Part shown: positions 1-8,659 of the stretch, piece by piece | Numbering within the stretch: position 1 is the stretch's first letter | How the letters are laid out: each line of letters starts with the position of its first letter | Source of the DNA: Streptomyces sp. NBC_00193 | GTDB taxonomy: Bacteria > Actinomycetota > Actinomycetes > Streptomycetales > Streptomycetaceae | Assembly: GCF_026342735.1 (NCBI RefSeq) | Contig: NZ_JAPEMM010000002.1 | Span: 1,240,001-1,304,000, forward strand | Reading direction: 5' to 3' | Length of the DNA: 64,000 nucleotides | Made by a program: the position numbers and the translations under genes | Notes under the pieces: model-generated | The model's input: the letters and a program-made list of their open reading frames with translations, nothing else | What the model was told of the DNA's origin: nothing | The model's database searches: none

Positions 1-24
1 GCTACCAAGCTGCGCCACGTCCCG
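1..24 (-). tRNA. tRNA-Pro, 5' part only (cut by window edge)
   Basis: On the minus strand the first 24 bases read CGGGACGTGGCGCAGCTTGG followed by TAGC. That is the acceptor 5' strand, the D-stem and the D-loop of a bacterial proline tRNA. The C at position 1 and the GTGGCGCAG motif are characteristic of tRNA-Pro. The anticodon lies outside the window, so the isoacceptor cannot be read. A possible -10 (TATCGT, minus strand, 69-74) lies about 45 bases upstream. Confidence 0.75.
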
Positions 25-165
25 ATGCTCGTTGACCTGGGGTTTCCCCTGGTTGAACGCGCAGGAGAACGATACCGCACTTCCGGCGGTGCTCGCGCGC
101 ACCTTTCTTCTCCGTGGCGGAGCGAGGCCGGTGCGAGGGGGTGGCGGAGGACGGGCCGGTGGTGG

Positions 166-196
166 TTGACCTCAAGTGGGCTTGAGGTTGCACGAT
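166..196 (+). promoter_or_regulatory. MerR/SoxR-type operator-promoter, probably leaderless
   Basis: The -35 TTGACC (166-171) and a weak -10 CACGAT (191-196) are 19 bp apart, the over-long spacing typical of MerR-family activated promoters. A perfect dyad, ACCTCAAG-4 nt-CTTGAGGT (169-188), fills the spacer and closely resembles the E. coli SoxR box. Transcription would begin about 7 nt after the -10, at or next to the ATG at 203. No Shine-Dalgarno (SD) sequence precedes that ATG, so a leaderless mRNA is likely. The cognate regulator is not next to it in this window. Confidence 0.7.
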
Positions 197-202
197 CGGT
201 GC

Positions 203-907
203 ATGACACGGACAGCAGCCGCGGATGCCAGGTTCCGCCACGAAGACCTGGGCGGGCTCATGGCCCTCATGACCGGGGCCGAGAAGCACGGCCCCGCCGC
301 CACCTCCACGCTCGACGCGCTGTGGGTGCTCTACGACCGGGTCCTGCGGGTCGGGCCCGCCAGTGCCGGGGACCCGGGACGGGACCGGTTCCTGCTGTCG
401 AAGGGGCACGGGCCAATGGCGTACTACGCCGTCCTCGCCGCCAAGGGGTTCTTCCCGGTCGGCTGGCTCAGCGGGTTCGGCGCGTACGACTCGCCCCTCG
501 GGCACCACCCGGACCGGACCTTGATCCCCGGAGTGGAGATCGGCAGCGGTTCGCTCGGGCACGGGCTGCCGCTCGCCGTCGGGAGCGCCCTCGGGCTGCG
601 GGCCCAGGGGCTCACCGACCCGGCCGTGTGGGTGCTGATCGGGGACGCCGAGCTGGACGAGGGGAGCAACCACGAGGCGATCGCGTACGCCGGCTCGGCC
701 GGTCTGGAGCGGCTGCACACGATCGTGATCGACAACGACTCCGCGACCCACGGCTGGCGGGGCGGCATCGCCTCCCGTTTCGAGGCCGCCGGGTGGTCGG
801 CGGTCACCGTGGACGGCCGGGACCACGCGGCGCTGCACAGGGCGTACACCGCACCTCATCCGGGCCGACCGCACGCCGTGGTCGCCCGGGTCGAGAAGAA
901 GCACTGA
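203..907 (+). CDS. Transketolase N-terminal subunit (thiamine diphosphate domain)
   Basis: This is the N-terminal half of a split transketolase (234 aa), holding the thiamine-diphosphate/Mg-binding region. The motif GDAELDEGSNHEA matches the transketolase GDGExxEG diphosphate-binding site. LSKGHG and the GSGSLGHGLP glycine-rich segment are also typical. The frame stays open from a GTG at 176, but that codon lies inside the operator dyad, so I start at ATG 203. The C-terminal subunit follows after 9 nt and the two should form one enzyme. Such pairs act in pentose-phosphate or sugar-branch metabolism; the substrate cannot be read from sequence. The MerR-type promoter suggests stress-inducible expression. 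Confidence 0.88.
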   Translation: MTRTAAADARFRHEDLGGLMALMTGAEKHGPAATSTLDALWVLYDRVLRVGPASAGDPGRDRFLLSKGHGPMAYYAVLAAKGFFPVGWLSGFGAYDSPLGHHPDRTLIPGVEIGSGSLGHGLPLAVGSALGLRAQGLTDPAVWVLIGDAELDEGSNHEAIAYAGSAGLERLHTIVIDNDSATHGWRGGIASRFEAAGWSAVTVDGRDHAALHRAYTAPHPGRPHAVVARVEKKH

Positions 908-916
908 GGGGGAGAC

Positions 917-1816
917 ATGGACACCATGCGCGAACGGTTCATCTCGGTCACATCGCGTGCGCTCGACGAGGATCCCCGGCTGGCCGTCGTGCTGGCCGAG
1001 ATCACCATGGACGGCTTCCGGCCCGCCCAGGACCGCCATCCCGACCGGGTGATCAACGTGGGCATCCGCGAGCAGCTGCTGGTCGGCGTGGGCGGCGGCC
1101 TGGCCCTCACGGGGCTGCGTCCCGTGGTGCACACCTTCGCCAGCTTCCTCGTGGAGCGGCCCTTCGAGCAGGTCAAGCTCGACTTCGGGCACCAGGGCAC
1201 GGGCGGGGTGCTCGTCAGCGCGAGCGCGAGCTACGACTGGCCGGCCGGCGGGTTCACCCACATGGCGCCGGGCGACGTGGCCCTGCTGGACACCCTGGAC
1301 GGCTGGACCGTGCACGTCCCGGGCCACCCGGACGAGGCCGAGGCGCTGCTGCGCCACGCCTACGCCGCCGGGGAGGACAAGGTCTACGTCCGGCTCTCCG
1401 CGCAGTCGAACACGGCGGCCCGCCCCGTGGCGGGCCTGGGCTTCCAGACCGTACGGGAGGGCCGTGCAGGCGTCGTCGTCGCCGTCGGGCCCCTGCTCGA
1501 CAACGTCCTCGCCGCGACCGAGGGCACGGACCTGAGCGTGCTGTACGCGCCGACCGTACGGCCCTTCGACGACGCGGCGCTGCGTGCCGCCGTCGGGCAC
1601 GGCCCGGCCGACGTGGTGCTGGTCGAGCCCTATCTCGCCGGGACCTCCACGGCTGCCGCGACCCAGGCGCTCGAAGCGGTCCCCCACCGGGTGCTCGGCC
1701 TCGGGGTCGGCCGGGCCGAGCTGCGCCGCTACGGCACGATCGACGAGCACACGGCGGCCCACGGCCTCGACCCCGCCGCGCTGCGCGCGCGGATCGATGC
1801 CTTCACCCGGCGGTGA
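917..1816 (+). CDS. Transketolase C-terminal subunit (Pyr and C-terminal domains)
   Basis: This is the partner half of the split transketolase (299 aa): a pyrimidine-binding domain followed by the C-terminal transketolase domain. NVGIREQLLVGVGGGLALTG carries the catalytic-type glutamate of the Pyr domain (IxEQ motif). A GGGGGAG SD sequence (about 907-913) fits ATG 917; an in-frame ATG at 926 is an alternative. Its last 14 nt overlap the convergent YjbR-like gene. It is almost certainly co-transcribed with the upstream subunit, because the gap is 9 nt and has no terminator. Confidence 0.88.
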   Translation: MDTMRERFISVTSRALDEDPRLAVVLAEITMDGFRPAQDRHPDRVINVGIREQLLVGVGGGLALTGLRPVVHTFASFLVERPFEQVKLDFGHQGTGGVLVSASASYDWPAGGFTHMAPGDVALLDTLDGWTVHVPGHPDEAEALLRHAYAAGEDKVYVRLSAQSNTAARPVAGLGFQTVREGRAGVVVAVGPLLDNVLAATEGTDLSVLYAPTVRPFDDAALRAAVGHGPADVVLVEPYLAGTSTAAATQALEAVPHRVLGLGVGRAELRRYGTIDEHTAAHGLDPAALRARIDAFTRR

Positions 1817-2204
1817 CGGGCCCCTTCGGCCCGGGGCGGTCCAGTTCCGGATGGGCCGCCGCCAGGCGCTTGGGGGCGGCCTGGCGCCAGGAGTCGGTCA
1901 GGATCGAGCGCAGCTCCGCCGCGTCCTCCACCGCTGCCAGCCGGACCCGGAGCCACGCGTAGTTGTCGTCGTGGCCGGGCCGTATGAAGAACTTCTCCGG
2001 CTCCGCCGCGATCAGCTCCTCGCGGTCCTCCCGGGGGCACTTCACCCCGATCGAGGTGTCGTCGTCGGCAAGTGCGGCGAAGATCTTCCCGCCCTTGCCG
2101 TCGGCTCCGCCCACCCTGAAGGTGGGCATGCCCCAGGCGAGCTTCTCGCTGCTGCCCGGGAGCGACAGCGCGATCTTCCGGACGTCCTCCGCCGTCATGG
2201 CCAT
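1803..2204 (-). CDS. YjbR/MmcQ-family protein (CyaY-like fold)
   Basis: A 133-aa protein of the YjbR/MmcQ family. The signature features are an N-terminal helix with ALSLPGSSEKLAWGMPTFRV, a central beta-sheet, and the C-terminal YAWLRVRLAAVED region. Members are small, structurally DNA-binding-like proteins of unproven function. AGGAG lies 7 nt before the ATG at 2204; a second ATG at 2198 gives MTAEDV. The gene converges on and overlaps the transketolase gene by 14 nt. No partner gene reveals its role. Confidence 0.8.
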   Translation of the reverse strand: MAMTAEDVRKIALSLPGSSEKLAWGMPTFRVGGADGKGGKIFAALADDDTSIGVKCPREDREELIAAEPEKFFIRPGHDDNYAWLRVRLAAVEDAAELRSILTDSWRQAAPKRLAAAHPELDRPGPKGPVTAG

Positions 2205-2278
2205 CCCCCGACTCCTCTCCGGTCCGTTCCGTTCCGGTGCAGTCCTGCGTCTCCGACCGTAGACCCGGGCACTGACAT

Positions 2279-2830
2279 TCACCCCCGGGCCGCGAGGTCC
2301 TCCCGGTCGTGCACCAGCTCCACCAGCTCCGCCGCCAGCGCCTTCACCGCAGCGAGCCCCGCCAGTCCCCACCGCCTCGGCACCACGTCCACCGCGCACA
2401 CCGTCCCCAGCACGATCCCGCGCCGGTCGGTCAGCGGCGCGCCCGCGTAGGACCGCACCCCGCTCTCGTCCACGACGGCGTTGCCCGCGAAGCGCGCGAA
2501 GTCCCGTACGTCCTCCAGCACCAGCGCGCGCCGCCGGACCACCACGTGGGGGCAGTAGCCGTGGTCCCGGGGAAGCGTCCGCGCCGGATAGCCGCTCGCC
2601 GGTGCGTCGGGCGCATGGTGCAGGCCGGCGAAGAACTGCCGTTCCTCGCTGATGAAATTGATGCCGGCGTACGGCGCCCCGAGCTCGTCCGAGACCCGCC
2701 GCGCGAACGCGTCCAGCTCCCCGTCCACCCGCTCCCCCAGGCCCAGTTCACGCAGCCTCAGCACACGTGCGGGCGCCTCCCGGTCCACCGGTGTGAGCAG
2801 CAGGTGTCCGGTCGATTCGTAGTACGTCAT
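2279..2830 (-). CDS. GAF-domain protein, last gene of the conservon operon
   Basis: A 183-aa soluble protein with one GAF domain over most of its length (about residues 35-175). Recognisable segments are GAPYAGINFISEERQFFAG, the DHGYC motif and RSYAGAPLTDRRGIVLGTVC. It lies 20 nt after the cvnD-like GTPase gene in the same direction, so it is probably the fifth member of the conservon. GAF proteins of this type bind small ligands or act in redox sensing. From memory, some Streptomyces conservons carry an accessory GAF gene. Ligand and partner are unknown. Confidence 0.8.
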   Translation of the reverse strand: MTYYESTGHLLLTPVDREAPARVLRLRELGLGERVDGELDAFARRVSDELGAPYAGINFISEERQFFAGLHHAPDAPASGYPARTLPRDHGYCPHVVVRRRALVLEDVRDFARFAGNAVVDESGVRSYAGAPLTDRRGIVLGTVCAVDVVPRRWGLAGLAAVKALAAELVELVHDREDLAARG

Positions 2831-2850
2831 GGTGTCTCCCCCACATCACG

Positions 2851-3465
2851 TCACTCCGCGCGCCGCGCGGACCTCATGGACGGCATCGACTTCGGATGGA
2901 TCAAGTGCTGGACCAGGGATGCCAGCACCCCCGTTCCGGAACTCGGCAGGCGTGCGTCGCAGCGCACGACGGGCACCTCCGGGCCGAGCCCCATGGCGTC
3001 CCGGACCTCGTCGGGGGCGTAGCGGTGCCCGCCGGCGAACTCGTTGACGGCGACGACGAAGCCGATCCCCCGCCGCTCGAAGAAGTCCACGGCGGGGAAG
3101 CAGTCGGCGAGGCGGCGCGTGTCGGCGAGCACCACCGCCCCCAGCGCGCCCGCGCACAGCTCCTCCCAGAGGAACCAGAAGCGCTGCTGGCCGGGGGTGC
3201 CGAAGAGGTAGAGCACGTGCCGCTCGTCCAGGGTGATCCGGCCGAAGTCCAGCGCCACGGTCGTGGTCGTCTTCGCCTCTACCCCGTCGAGCGGGTCGGC
3301 GGCCTCGCTCAGCCCGCTCAGCAGCTCCTCAGTGCTCAGCGGCTCGATCTCGCTCACCGCGCCCACGAAGGTGGTCTTGCCCGCCCCGAACCCGCCCGCG
3401 ACCAGGACCTTCAAGGTCGCGGAGGATCCGCGGACGGCCGGCTCAGAGCCGTTTGCGCAGGCCAT
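2851..3465 (-). CDS. CvnD-like small Ras-type GTPase of a conservon
   Basis: A 204-aa GTPase of the conservon CvnD type. The P-loop GGFGAGKT is at residues 24-31, the switch II-like motif is FGTPGQQRFWF, and VAVNEF stands where classical Ras proteins have NKxD, so nucleotide recognition departs from the Ras pattern, as is usual in this family. It overlaps the cvnC-like gene by 23 nt, which implies translational coupling. Known conservon products form a membrane-associated complex resembling eukaryotic GPCR/G-protein modules and affect development and antibiotic production. The role of this particular copy cannot be read. Confidence 0.9.
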   Translation of the reverse strand: MACANGSEPAVRGSSATLKVLVAGGFGAGKTTFVGAVSEIEPLSTEELLSGLSEAADPLDGVEAKTTTTVALDFGRITLDERHVLYLFGTPGQQRFWFLWEELCAGALGAVVLADTRRLADCFPAVDFFERRGIGFVVAVNEFAGGHRYAPDEVRDAMGLGPEVPVVRCDARLPSSGTGVLASLVQHLIHPKSMPSMRSARRAE

Positions 3466-3862
3466 CGAGCACCGCCCGGAGCAGGGACTGGTCGTCGTCG
3501 GCGAAGGAGCCGCCGGTGGGGAAGCACGGCGCCCGCACCGTCACGGCCCCGTGTTCCATCAGGTCGCCGAGGACCACCTTGACCACCACCGCCGGCAGCC
3601 TCAGGTGTCCCGCCACCTCGGCGACGGTGACCCCGGCCGAGCCCGCGCACAGCCGGAGCGCGAGGGCGTGCTCGGCTCCGAGCGGCGCGCGCGGGCGCAC
3701 TCCGGTGGCCGTCACCAGCGACAGCAGGTCGAGGGCGACGGACGGCCGGGTCCGCCCGCCGCTCGCGGTGTACGGGCGGATGACCCGGCCCGCCGAATCG
3801 TCCAGCCACGGCGCATCGCGCGGTCCCCCCGGTGCCGTTGCCCCCCTGGCACGGGCCCTCAT
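3443..3862 (-). CDS. CvnC-like DUF742 protein of a conservon
   Basis: A 139-aa DUF742 protein, the CvnC component of conservons. It shows the RVIRPYTASGGRTRP start motif, LDLLSLVTATG, and a winged-helix-like segment (residues about 75-125) with SAGVTVAEVAGHLRLPAVVVK. It overlaps the cvnB-like gene by 4 nt (ATGA) and the cvnD-like gene by 23 nt, so the module is translationally coupled. In characterised conservons this protein sits between the kinase-like CvnA and the GTPase. Confidence 0.9.
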   Translation of the reverse strand: MRARARGATAPGGPRDAPWLDDSAGRVIRPYTASGGRTRPSVALDLLSLVTATGVRPRAPLGAEHALALRLCAGSAGVTVAEVAGHLRLPAVVVKVVLGDLMEHGAVTVRAPCFPTGGSFADDDQSLLRAVLDGLRKRL

Positions 3863-4290
3863 CGCTCCACGTCGGCGGCGGGCCGCCGCGGCGGGGCCGC
3901 CAGGTACGGGCGGACGCTCTTGACCAGCATGGCCATCTCGTAGCCCAGTACGCCCGCGTCGGCCTCCCGGTCGGCCAGTACGGCCAGGCAGGTGCCGGAG
4001 CCGGCCGCCGAGACGAAGACCAGGGCGCTGTCGAGCTCGACCACCACCTGCCGGACCTCGGCGCCCTCCGCGAACCGGGACCCGGCGCTGCGGCCCAGCG
4101 CGTACAGCCCGGAGGCGAGGGCCGCCAGGTGGTCGGCGCTGTCGGCGTCGAGCCCGTGCACGCAGGTGACGAGCCCGTCGGCGGTCAACAGGACGGCGCT
4201 GCGCGTGTACGGCACGCGCTGGACCAGGCCGCTGAGCAGCCAGTCGAGGTCCGAGAGCCGACTGGTCGTGGTCACCACTTCGCCGCCCAT
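3859..4290 (-). CDS. CvnB-like roadblock/LC7 protein of a conservon
   Basis: A 143-aa roadblock/LC7-domain protein, the conservon CvnB component. It opens with LSDLDWLLSGLVQRVP and carries AVLLTADGLVTC and the GSGTCLAVLADREADAGVLG core. An AAGGAG SD sequence precedes ATG 4290. The family usually acts as the GTPase-activating or scaffold partner of the CvnD GTPase. It lies 38 nt after the cvnA-like gene and overlaps the DUF742 gene by 4 nt. Confidence 0.9.
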   Translation of the reverse strand: MGGEVVTTTSRLSDLDWLLSGLVQRVPYTRSAVLLTADGLVTCVHGLDADSADHLAALASGLYALGRSAGSRFAEGAEVRQVVVELDSALVFVSAAGSGTCLAVLADREADAGVLGYEMAMLVKSVRPYLAAPPRRPAADVER

Positions 4291-4328
4291 GGGGGTGCGC
4301 TCCTTAGCTGTCGGGTGAGAGGCCGGGG

Positions 4329-5993
4329 TCACGTCTGGTGCTCCGACTGGGCGAGGCCGAAGCCCCGTTGGAAGGCGGCCATCAGGCCGGGGTCGTGCAC
4401 GGGCCGCTCCGCGCCCGCGGCGCCGCCCGGGCCGGGCACGGGGGTCTCGCGCAGCTGGGGCGCGAGGTGCTCCTGGGCCCGCCGGCGGGGCAGCGGCGGC
4501 CGCTCTCCGCCGTCCCGGGCGGCCGGTACGGCGGACAGCGGCGGCGCGACCGGGGCCGCGACGGTCCTCACCGGCGCCGCGGCGACCGGCGCGACCGCAG
4601 GTGCCGGGACCGCAGGTGCCGCGACCGTGACCTCGGACGCCGTCATCGGCGGGGCTCCGGAGGGCTCCGGCCCGGGCAGGGGCACCCGTACCGGTTCCAG
4701 CCGTGGCACGCCCGAGCCCGCCCCCGCACCCGCGCCCTCGCCGGTCCCCCAGGAGGTGGCCCGGGAGCCGCCCAGGGCGTCGGCCGCACTGGGCGCCTCG
4801 GCCCCCAACAGCTCCTGGGGCAGGACCAGTACGGCGAGCACGCCGCCGTAGATGTTCGACTTGAGCTCGACGGCGATCCCGTGCCTGCGGGCCAGCGCCG
4901 AGACGACGAACAGGCCGATCCGCCCGTCGGCCAGCAGGTTCCGGACGCTGATCTGGTCGGGGTCGCCGAGCAGGGCGTTCATCCGGTGCGCCTCCTCGGG
5001 CGGCATGCCGAGGCCCCGGTCCTCCACCTCGACCGCGATCCCGGCCGTGACCCGCTCCGCGCGCACCACGACATCGGTGTCGGGAGCCGAGAACACGGTG
5101 GCGTTCTCGACGAGTTCGGCCAGCAGGTGCACGACGTCGGCGGCCGCGTGGCCGCGTACGGAACCACCCGCGGGGGGCACCACCTTGACCCGGGTGTACT
5201 GCTCGACCTCCGCGACCGAGGACCGCAGCACCTCGCTCAGGTCCACGGGCCGGGTCCACTGGCGGCGCGAGGCCGCTCCGCCGAGCACCGCGAGGTTCTC
5301 CGCGTGGCGCCGGATCCGGGTGGCGAGGTGGTCGACGTGGAAGAGCTCCTTGAGCAGGTCCGGGTCCTCGACCGTGTCCTCCAGGTCGTCCAGCAGCGAG
5401 ATCTCGCGGTGCACGAGGGACTGGAGGCGGCGCGCGAGGTTGACGAAGACCTCGACCTTGCGGTCGCTGTCGGAGGGCGTGACGGGGCCGCCGAGCCGGA
5501 CCAGGGTCGCGTGGGCCTGTTCGCGGGCGCCGCGCAGTTCCTGGGCGAGCAGCCAGAACTCGTCGACTCCCGCCGTCTCGGGGCCGAAGGACGGGGCGGC
5601 CGGCCCGGAGCGCACCGGGCGTGCGGGCAGCTCCCCGCGCTCCAGCCGGTCGGCGGCGGTGTGCAGCTCCTGGCGGCCGCGGACGCTGGAGCGGCGCAGC
5701 GCCTCGCAGCGGTCGCGCACGGTCTTGGCCGCGCGCTGGGCCCCGAGCAGGGCGGCCGCTAGCGCGCCCGCGAAGAGCAGGGCGCAGCCGCTGAGCACCG
5801 GCCACAGCCGGGGGTCGCGGGCGCCCGCACCGCCTCCGAGCTGGAGTGCGAAGATCACCGCGGCGGCGCCGCTGAGCCCGGCGGCGAGCGTGGGCAGCAG
5901 GGCGGCGCGGATCAACTGGGGCCGTATCTGCCGAGCGGGACCGGTGACGGCATGTCTCGACGGGGAGTGGCGGGCGGCGCGGAGTCCGGACAT
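4329..5993 (-). CDS. CvnA-like membrane sensor-kinase protein of a conservon
   Basis: A 554-aa membrane protein heading the conservon. Two transmembrane (TM) segments (about residues 31-52 and 64-84) are separated by only about 12 residues, so it lacks the large extracellular sensor domain of longer CvnA proteins. A helical segment with HLATRIRRHAENLAVL (222-237) precedes a GHKL ATPase domain with the N-box ELVENAT (293-299), G1 box EDRGLGM and GRIGLFVVSALARRHG. From about residue 400 the tail is Pro/Ala-rich and low in complexity. The ATG at 5993 leaves a leader containing a strong hairpin (6016-6042). Confidence 0.88.
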   Translation of the reverse strand: MSGLRAARHSPSRHAVTGPARQIRPQLIRAALLPTLAAGLSGAAAVIFALQLGGGAGARDPRLWPVLSGCALLFAGALAAALLGAQRAAKTVRDRCEALRRSSVRGRQELHTAADRLERGELPARPVRSGPAAPSFGPETAGVDEFWLLAQELRGAREQAHATLVRLGGPVTPSDSDRKVEVFVNLARRLQSLVHREISLLDDLEDTVEDPDLLKELFHVDHLATRIRRHAENLAVLGGAASRRQWTRPVDLSEVLRSSVAEVEQYTRVKVVPPAGGSVRGHAAADVVHLLAELVENATVFSAPDTDVVVRAERVTAGIAVEVEDRGLGMPPEEAHRMNALLGDPDQISVRNLLADGRIGLFVVSALARRHGIAVELKSNIYGGVLAVLVLPQELLGAEAPSAADALGGSRATSWGTGEGAGAGAGSGVPRLEPVRVPLPGPEPSGAPPMTASEVTVAAPAVPAPAVAPVAAAPVRTVAAPVAPPLSAVPAARDGGERPPLPRRRAQEHLAPQLRETPVPGPGGAAGAERPVHDPGLMAAFQRGFGLAQSEHQT

Positions 5994-6531
5994 CGGCGTC
6001 CTCGGTAGGTGGGGCCCGGCCCCCGGGCTTCCCGGGGGCCGGTGTTGATCACCGGATACCCACGCTAGACCGCACGCTCGGCCCCGGGACGGGCAGTTGG
6101 GGAACTTCGCCCGGGTGCTTCCCGCTCCCGGTGGAGCGCTCGCACGACAGCCCGAATGCGCCGGGAGCGCGCACTCCCCAGCTCCCGACGGGCACGCGCC
6201 GTCCCCCCGGAGCCCCCGCCCGCACCTCGCCCCTCTTCCGCCCCACCGACGGCGACCCGGGCACCCGAATTACCCGGCGGTCACTTACTCAACTTCGGCA
6301 TCTGCACCCCTAATCAACAATTCCCCTATGTAGATGCAGCCCTAAAGTACTACTAGAGTCCGCATGCGCCGCTCACGCCAGAGCGGCGAAATGGCCGGTC
6401 CGTACCCTGGTCTGCCCCTGAGCGGCGTACATCCGCGAGGCAGACAACCGTGGTGATGCCGTGACAGCTCCGCACCGACGACGCCCGTGCGCACCGGCCC
6501 CGCCCATCGCCTATCCCTTGGGGAGATCCAC
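5994..6531. other. Intergenic region with divergent promoters
   Basis: No convincing gene is seen here. It must hold the divergent promoters of the conservon and the secreted-protein gene. A perfect 12-bp hairpin, CCGGCCCCCGGG-ctt-CCCGGGGGCCGG (6016-6042), lies in the conservon leader. An unusually AT-rich patch (about 6268-6360) has an inverted pair GCATCT/AGATGC. A second small hairpin lies at 6367-6388. A GGGGAG SD (6520-6525) serves the ATG at 6532. Confidence 0.6.
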
Positions 6532-7587
6532 ATGACCGCAGGACTTCCGCGCCGCTTCACCGCGGGCAGGGCGCTGCTCCTGGGCGCCGTACTGGCCCTG
6601 GCCGTACCGGGATCCGCCTACGCCAACACCGTGGCCGTGACCGTGAAGACCCCCGGGGCCACCAGCGGCCCCTCCGCCTCCAGCTCCGAGATATCCACCC
6701 ACGCCGACTGTTCGAGCGGCCTGCTCTCCGGCGGCGGGATCAACCAGGCCCTCGGCACCGGGGCGGTGAACGGCAACCACGTCAACGGCACCTCGCCCAG
6801 CTCCGACGGCAGCACCGAATACCTCGGCTCCACCGGGGTCGTCGGCACCGACGTGACGCACTGGCTCGGCATCGGCGGAAGCGGGGGCCAGGTGAACTCC
6901 GGCTTCTCCAGCACCCCTTACGCGATGTGCTTCACCAGCAACCTGATCAATCACACCCAGGTCGTCATGAACAAGGTGAGCGCGCCCACCACCGGCTCGA
7001 CGGTGGGCCTCGTCACGGCGACCTGCCCGGCCAGCACCCGCCTGCTCGGCGGCGGGGCCCGCACGACCCCCGGCAACACCGGCTCCTTCAAGCCGATCGC
7101 GAGCTTCCCCACCTTCGACAACTCCGCGCACAGCTACGGCGCGAAGGCCGCGGCCGACGGGGAGACCAACCCCGACTCCTGGTCCGCCGTCGGGTGGGAC
7201 AACAACAGCAACGCCGCCAACCAGACCTTCGCCTACGCGATCTGCAGCGGGAACGGCATCAACGTCAGCGGTGTCAACGTGAAGGTCCGCTTCAGCGAGG
7301 TGAGCGGCCCGACCGCCGGCAGCACGGGCCTGAAGGCCACGGTCACCTGCGGTGGCGGGGACGGGAAGCTGGTCAGCGGGGGCAGCGTCACCACCACCAG
7401 CTTCACCGGGCCGGCCTCGGGCGGCGACCACCTCAACGGCAGCTACCCCAGCGACTCGAGCGCCAATCCCGTGAGCGACGGATCCACCGCGGCCGCGTCC
7501 TGGACGGCCTTCACCCACACCGGCGGCGCGTCCTCACCGAACAGCGAGACCGACGTCTGGGCGCTCTGTGCCGACGACGGCGTCTGA
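6532..7587 (+). CDS. Secreted protein with three internal Cys/Gly-rich repeats
   Basis: A 351-aa exported protein of unknown function. The signal peptide is residues 1 to about 30, with a probable SAYA cleavage site. The mature part contains three related units, each with a cysteine, then a leucine, then Ser/Leu-Gly-Gly: DCSSGLLSGGG, TCPASTRLLGGG and TCGGGDGKLVSGG. Between them lie Ser/Thr/Asn-rich beta-type sequence and a repeated SxPT(S/F) region. GGGGAG lies 6 nt before ATG 6532. A broken paralogue follows 52 nt downstream, so this is a tandem duplication. I do not recognise a named family. Confidence 0.8.
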   Translation: MTAGLPRRFTAGRALLLGAVLALAVPGSAYANTVAVTVKTPGATSGPSASSSEISTHADCSSGLLSGGGINQALGTGAVNGNHVNGTSPSSDGSTEYLGSTGVVGTDVTHWLGIGGSGGQVNSGFSSTPYAMCFTSNLINHTQVVMNKVSAPTTGSTVGLVTATCPASTRLLGGGARTTPGNTGSFKPIASFPTFDNSAHSYGAKAAADGETNPDSWSAVGWDNNSNAANQTFAYAICSGNGINVSGVNVKVRFSEVSGPTAGSTGLKATVTCGGGDGKLVSGGSVTTTSFTGPASGGDHLNGSYPSDSSANPVSDGSTAAASWTAFTHTGGASSPNSETDVWALCADDGV

Positions 7588-7639
7588 CCCCTCTCCTGCC
7601 ACTTCTACCGCGCGTTGACACCAGAAAGACGGACCACCG

Positions 7640-8565
7640 ATGAACAAGAAGTCCCTGCGCCGTTCCCTCCTGGCGAGGGCGCTGGTCCCCGGCGCCCTGA
7701 TCGCCCTGGCGGTCCCGGAGATCGCCTACGCCGACGTCGCGGGCGTCACCGTGACGGTCCCCGAAGCCACCATGGGCCCCGCGACCACCTTCACCGGTGT
7801 CTCGTCCCGCGCCGACTGCGCCGACGGACTCGTCTCCGGCGGCGGGGTCAACCAGACGATCGGCACCGAGAGCACGCGCAACGGCAACCACGTGCTGGGC
7901 ATGGCTCCCAGCCCCGACGGCCTCACCGAGTACACCGAGTCGCCCGGGGTGGTCGGCACCGACGTCAGGCACTGGCTCGCGTTCGGCGGCAGCGGGGGCA
8001 ACGCGAGCCCCGCCTTCTCCACCACGGCGTACGCGCTCTGCCTCGCCACGCCGCGGATCAGGCACACCCAGGTCGTCATGAACCGGAAGGTCGGGCCCAC
8101 CGCCCCGCAATCGTCCGAGGTGGTCGTGGCGACCTGTCCCGCCGGCACGATGCTGCTCGGCGGCGGCGTGCGCAACACTCCCGTCGGCGTCGGCAGCCTC
8201 AAGCCGATCGGCAGCTTCCCCACCTTCAACGACGCCGCCCACGCCTTCGGCCGCAAGCCCGCCGCCGAAGGCGAGGTCAACCCCGACGTCACGGAGAACA
8301 GGGCGACAAGAGCCTCCTGATCAGCGGCGGCGCCGCCGCCAGCGGAGGCGACGTGACGACGAAGGGCTTCACCAAGGCCGGCTCGGGCGGCACCCACTTC
8401 AACGGAAGCTTCCCCGGCGACTCCGCCGGCAACCCGGTCGGCGACGGATCCACCGCGGCCGCGTCCTGGACGGCCAACGTCCACGCCGGGGGTTCGCCCT
8501 CGCCGGACACCTACACCGACGTCTGGGCGCTCTGCCTGACCATGAACCGCGGCCACCGGCAGTAG
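7640..8565 (+). pseudogene. Frameshifted paralogue of the upstream secreted protein
   Basis: From ATG 7640 the product matches the upstream protein closely: signal peptide, DCADGLVSGGG unit, TCPAGTMLLGGG unit. At about 8288 the alignment breaks. The upstream gene has 180 nt (7177-7356) between NPD and the third unit; here only 14 nt remain (8288-8301). The net loss of 166 nt shifts the frame, and the first frame stops at 8320. The third unit continues in another frame (GDKSLLISGG ... DVWALC) to TAG at 8565. Either the gene is inactivated or this is an assembly error. Confidence 0.8.
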
Positions 8566-8600
8566 CTCCCCGGCCCCCGGCGGCGCCCCTGACGACACGG

Positions 8601-8637
8601 CGGAGCGGGACCTCCCGACCTGGGAGGTCCCGCTCCG
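8601..8637 (+). terminator. Strong hairpin terminator after the secreted-protein pair
   Basis: A perfect 16-bp stem, CGGAGCGGGACCTCCC, with a 5-nt loop (8617-8621) and its exact complement (8622-8637). It lies 35 nt after the last stop of the tandem pair. There is no clear T-run, as is common in streptomycetes. Confidence 0.8.
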
Positions 8638-8659
8638 CTCACGTTCCAGGCCTACGAGG

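Noticed and set aside
2..1762. 586-aa frame on the minus strand
   Set aside because: It mirrors the transketolase pair in reverse and runs through the tRNA; composition is typical of a GC-rich shadow frame.
3859..5805. 648-aa minus-strand frame
   Set aside because: Only its last 143 residues (the CvnB-like protein) are coding; the rest is a shadow of the CvnA gene.
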